In this document: piece after piece, positions 32,327-33,862 of the stretch
Numbering within the stretch: the stretch's first letter is position 1
Layout: each line of letters opens with the position of its first letter
Assembly (NCBI GenBank): GCA_019636815.1
Contig: JAHBWT010000044.1
Location: forward strand, 1-33,862
Source of the DNA: Nitrospira sp.
GTDB taxonomy: Bacteria; Nitrospirota; Nitrospiria; Nitrospirales; Nitrospiraceae
Reading direction: 5' to 3'
Length of the DNA: 33,862 bases
The notes under the pieces: generated by a model
The model's input: only the letters and a program-made list of their open reading frames with translations
Databases searched by the model: none
What the model was told of the DNA's origin: nothing
Translations under genes and position numbers: made by a program

Positions 32327-32347
32327 ACTTCAGAGAGAGGACCGACT

Positions 32348-32794
32348 ATGCAGTCCACGAGTTCCGAGATGATACATGACAAGACTTGGGAACATTTCCC
32401 GCATGAGGCCGATATCGGTGTGCGAGGGTTGGGTTCAACCAAAGAGGAGGCTTTTGAATGGGCAGGGTTGGCACTGACCGCCGTGATCACGGATCCGGCC
32501 TCTGTCTTTCCTCGGGAAGCCGTGGTTATCGTCTGCGAGGCGCCTGACGATGAGTTGCTGTTGGTTGATTGGTTGAATGCGTTGGTCTACGAGATGGCGA
32601 CGCGCAACATGCTGTTTAGTCGATTCACCGTTCGTTTCAACACCCGTTCATTGCACGCGACGGCCTGGGGAGAGAAGGTCGATGTGGCGCGGCATCAACC
32701 GGCTGTCGAAGTCAAAGGCGCGACCTACACAGAGTTGTCCGTGAAGCGAGATGAGCAGGGGGCCTGGATTGCCCAGTGCGTGGTCGACGTATGA
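32348..32794 (+). CDS. Archease, RtcB-activating protein
   Basis: A 148-residue archease. It activates the RNA ligase RtcB by promoting guanylylation of the ligase and multiple turnover. Family residues: the metal-binding DIGVRG region near the N-terminus ([20 protein letters not shown], about residues 15-34, with the acidic pair and His), the [16 protein letters not shown] helix (about 74-89) and the C-terminal [20 protein letters not shown], ending CVVDV. The length matches the family. It starts at ATG 32348; the in-frame ATG at codon 8 is the other option. It lies 31 bases before the RtcB gene on the same strand, the usual operon. Expression may be modulated by the short leader ORF at 32306. 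Confidence 0.93.
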   Translation: MQSTSSEMIHDKTWEHFPHEADIGVRGLGSTKEEAFEWAGLALTAVITDPASVFPREAVVIVCEAPDDELLLVDWLNALVYEMATRNMLFSRFTVRFNTRSLHATAWGEKVDVARHQPAVEVKGATYTELSVKRDEQGAWIAQCVVDV

Positions 32795-32825
32795 CCGACC
32801 GTAAAAATTGAGTGGCGAGGTTGTG

Positions 32826-33862
32826 ATGGATCTTCATCTCCTGAAACGCCGCGGACGCGACGAATGGCACATTTCTCCTCGTGGCAAGATGCGAGTGCCG
32901 GGAGTCATCTACGCCACCGAAGCGTTGATTCACCATATGGACGAGAAAGTGTACGAACAAGTGACCAACGTGGCCACGTTGCCCGGCATCGTTCAAGCAT
33001 CCTATGCGATGCCGGATGCCCATTGGGGCTATGGGTTTCCCATCGGCGGGGTCGCCGCATTCGATCCCGATCTCGGCGGCGTGGTGTCGGCCGGCGGCGT
33101 GGGCTTCGACATTTCCTGCGGAGTCCGTCTGCTTCGCACCGGACTTACGGTCGAGGATGTCCGACCGGTGAAAGAACTGCTGGCCGACTCCTTGTATCAC
33201 CGCATTCCTGCCGGTGTGGGAAGCACGGGTACGGTTCGTTTGGATAAGCATGAAATGGACGCCATGCTCGCCGGAGGAGCGAAATGGGCCGTGAGAAAGG
33301 GCTATGGGGCACATGAGGATCTAGAGTTTATCGAAGAGCACGGCTGCATGGCCGGCGCCAAACCTGAGCATGTCTCAAACCATGCCAAGAAGCGCCAGCA
33401 GGATGAAATGGGGACGCTCGGCTCCGGGAATCACTATCTCGAAGTGCAACAGGTTGTGACGGTGCATGATGCGGAGGTTGGTGCGGTCTTCGGAGTTCGT
33501 GAAGGCGATGTTGTCGTGAGCATCCATTGTGGCTCGCGAGGGCTCGGACATCAGATCGGCACCGAGTTTCTGAAGAGTATGGCCGTCAGCGCGGCTCGAT
33601 ACCGGGTCGAATTGCCGGATCGTGAGTTGGCCTGTGCCCCGATCAATTCCGAGATAGGCCAGGAATACCTCGGGGCGATGCGAGCGGCGATCAACTGCGC
33701 CCTTGCCAATCGGCAGATCATCACGCATCTCGTCAGAGAAGTATTTGCGGACGTGCTGCCGCAGGCCCAGCTCTCGCTGCTGTATGACGTGTCCCACAAT
33801 ACCTGCAAGGTCGAGGACCATGTCGTGGACGGGACACCGACCCGTCTGTTCGTCCATCGCAA
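32826..33862 (+). CDS. rtcB: RtcB RNA ligase, 3' end beyond the window
   Basis: The first 345 residues of the RtcB tRNA-splicing/RNA-repair ligase, which joins 2',3'-cyclic phosphate and 5'-OH RNA ends using GTP and Mn2+. Landmarks: MPDAHWGYGFPIGGVAAFD (Asp and His of the first metal cluster), GGVGFDISCGVRLL with the Mn-binding Cys, LGSGNHYLEVQ, and SIHCGSRGLGHQIGTEFL with metal-binding His residues. It continues to the window edge with YDVSHNTCKVE. The His nucleophile that takes GMP lies further on, so catalytic completeness cannot be checked. The ATG at 32826 follows GCGAGG. With archease it forms a repair unit that in many bacteria is induced by stress. Confidence 0.93.
   Translation, partial: MDLHLLKRRGRDEWHISPRGKMRVPGVIYATEALIHHMDEKVYEQVTNVATLPGIVQASYAMPDAHWGYGFPIGGVAAFDPDLGGVVSAGGVGFDISCGVRLLRTGLTVEDVRPVKELLADSLYHRIPAGVGSTGTVRLDKHEMDAMLAGGAKWAVRKGYGAHEDLEFIEEHGCMAGAKPEHVSNHAKKRQQDEMGTLGSGNHYLEVQQVVTVHDAEVGAVFGVREGDVVVSIHCGSRGLGHQIGTEFLKSMAVSAARYRVELPDRELACAPINSEIGQEYLGAMRAAINCALANRQIITHLVREVFADVLPQAQLSLLYDVSHNTCKVEDHVVDGTPTRLFVHR

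Noticed and set aside
1-33862. tRNA, rRNA, CRISPR, integrase, transposase or replication origin
   Set aside because: Looked for and not seen; the direct repeats found are pairs, not spaced arrays, and no recombinase gene is present.

Overview
The window comes from a GC-rich, Gram-negative (diderm) bacterial chromosome. Envelope genes show this: a Pal-type OmpA lipoprotein, lipobox signal peptides, a tripartite-type RND pump, periplasmic Spy-like proteins and a c-type cytochrome. The gene set and several small proteins remind me of Nitrospira and relatives (Nitrospirota). That is an inference from recall, since no rRNA or tRNA gene is present to settle it. I see no phage, integrase, transposase, CRISPR array or RNA gene.

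Layout. 1-7.5 kb: a patatin-like lipoprotein, an MscS-type channel, a small coiled-coil protein and a HAF-repeat secreted protein, all on the minus strand, then a plus-strand secreted sulfatase. 7.6-8.9 kb: a TacA/TacT-type toxin-antitoxin (TA) pair set between two eroded C-terminal fragments of WYL-domain regulators. 9.0-18.6 kb: one long plus-strand operon with a Spy-like protein, an ECF sigma factor, a short one-helix membrane protein (likely anti-sigma), a membrane-anchored periplasmic sensor, and an MdtA-MdtB-MdtC-type RND pump. The order resembles CnrYXH-CnrCBA metal-efflux regulation, but here it is joined to a drug/bile-salt-type pump. 19.0-21.7 kb: a single CBS domain, a second Spy-like protein with a Met/Gly/His-rich tail, a YtxH-like protein, a hemerythrin and a cytochrome c. 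21.7-24.3 kb: an AT-richer accessory patch with antitoxin remnants, an orphan CopG/BrnA-like antitoxin, a frameshifted HNH protein, and an intact HigB-HigA pair lying between a decayed acyl-CoA ligase tail and the intact ligase gene. 24.4-29.5 kb: a minus-strand stress operon read as Hsp20, small membrane protein, phosphoribosyltransferase, tandem universal stress protein, and a GNAT-acetyl-CoA ligase fusion. 29.8-33.9 kb: a small basic protein, a Pal-like lipoprotein with a secreted partner, a PH-domain membrane protein, and an archease-RtcB RNA-repair operon cut by the window edge.

How it fits together. Much of the window concerns envelope and general stress: mechanosensitive channel, sigma-controlled efflux with periplasmic chaperones, small heat-shock protein, universal stress protein, RNA ligase repair. 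Two intact TA modules sit next to duplicated 3' ends of other genes. This repeated architecture is the most unusual structural pattern here.

Several small accessory genes (near 3.93, 5.31, 22.13, 22.46 and 28.92 kb) are each restored by a one-base change, three of them in T/A homopolymers, while all large core genes are intact. Either these genes are decaying or the assembly keeps a few indel errors. Reads would decide.
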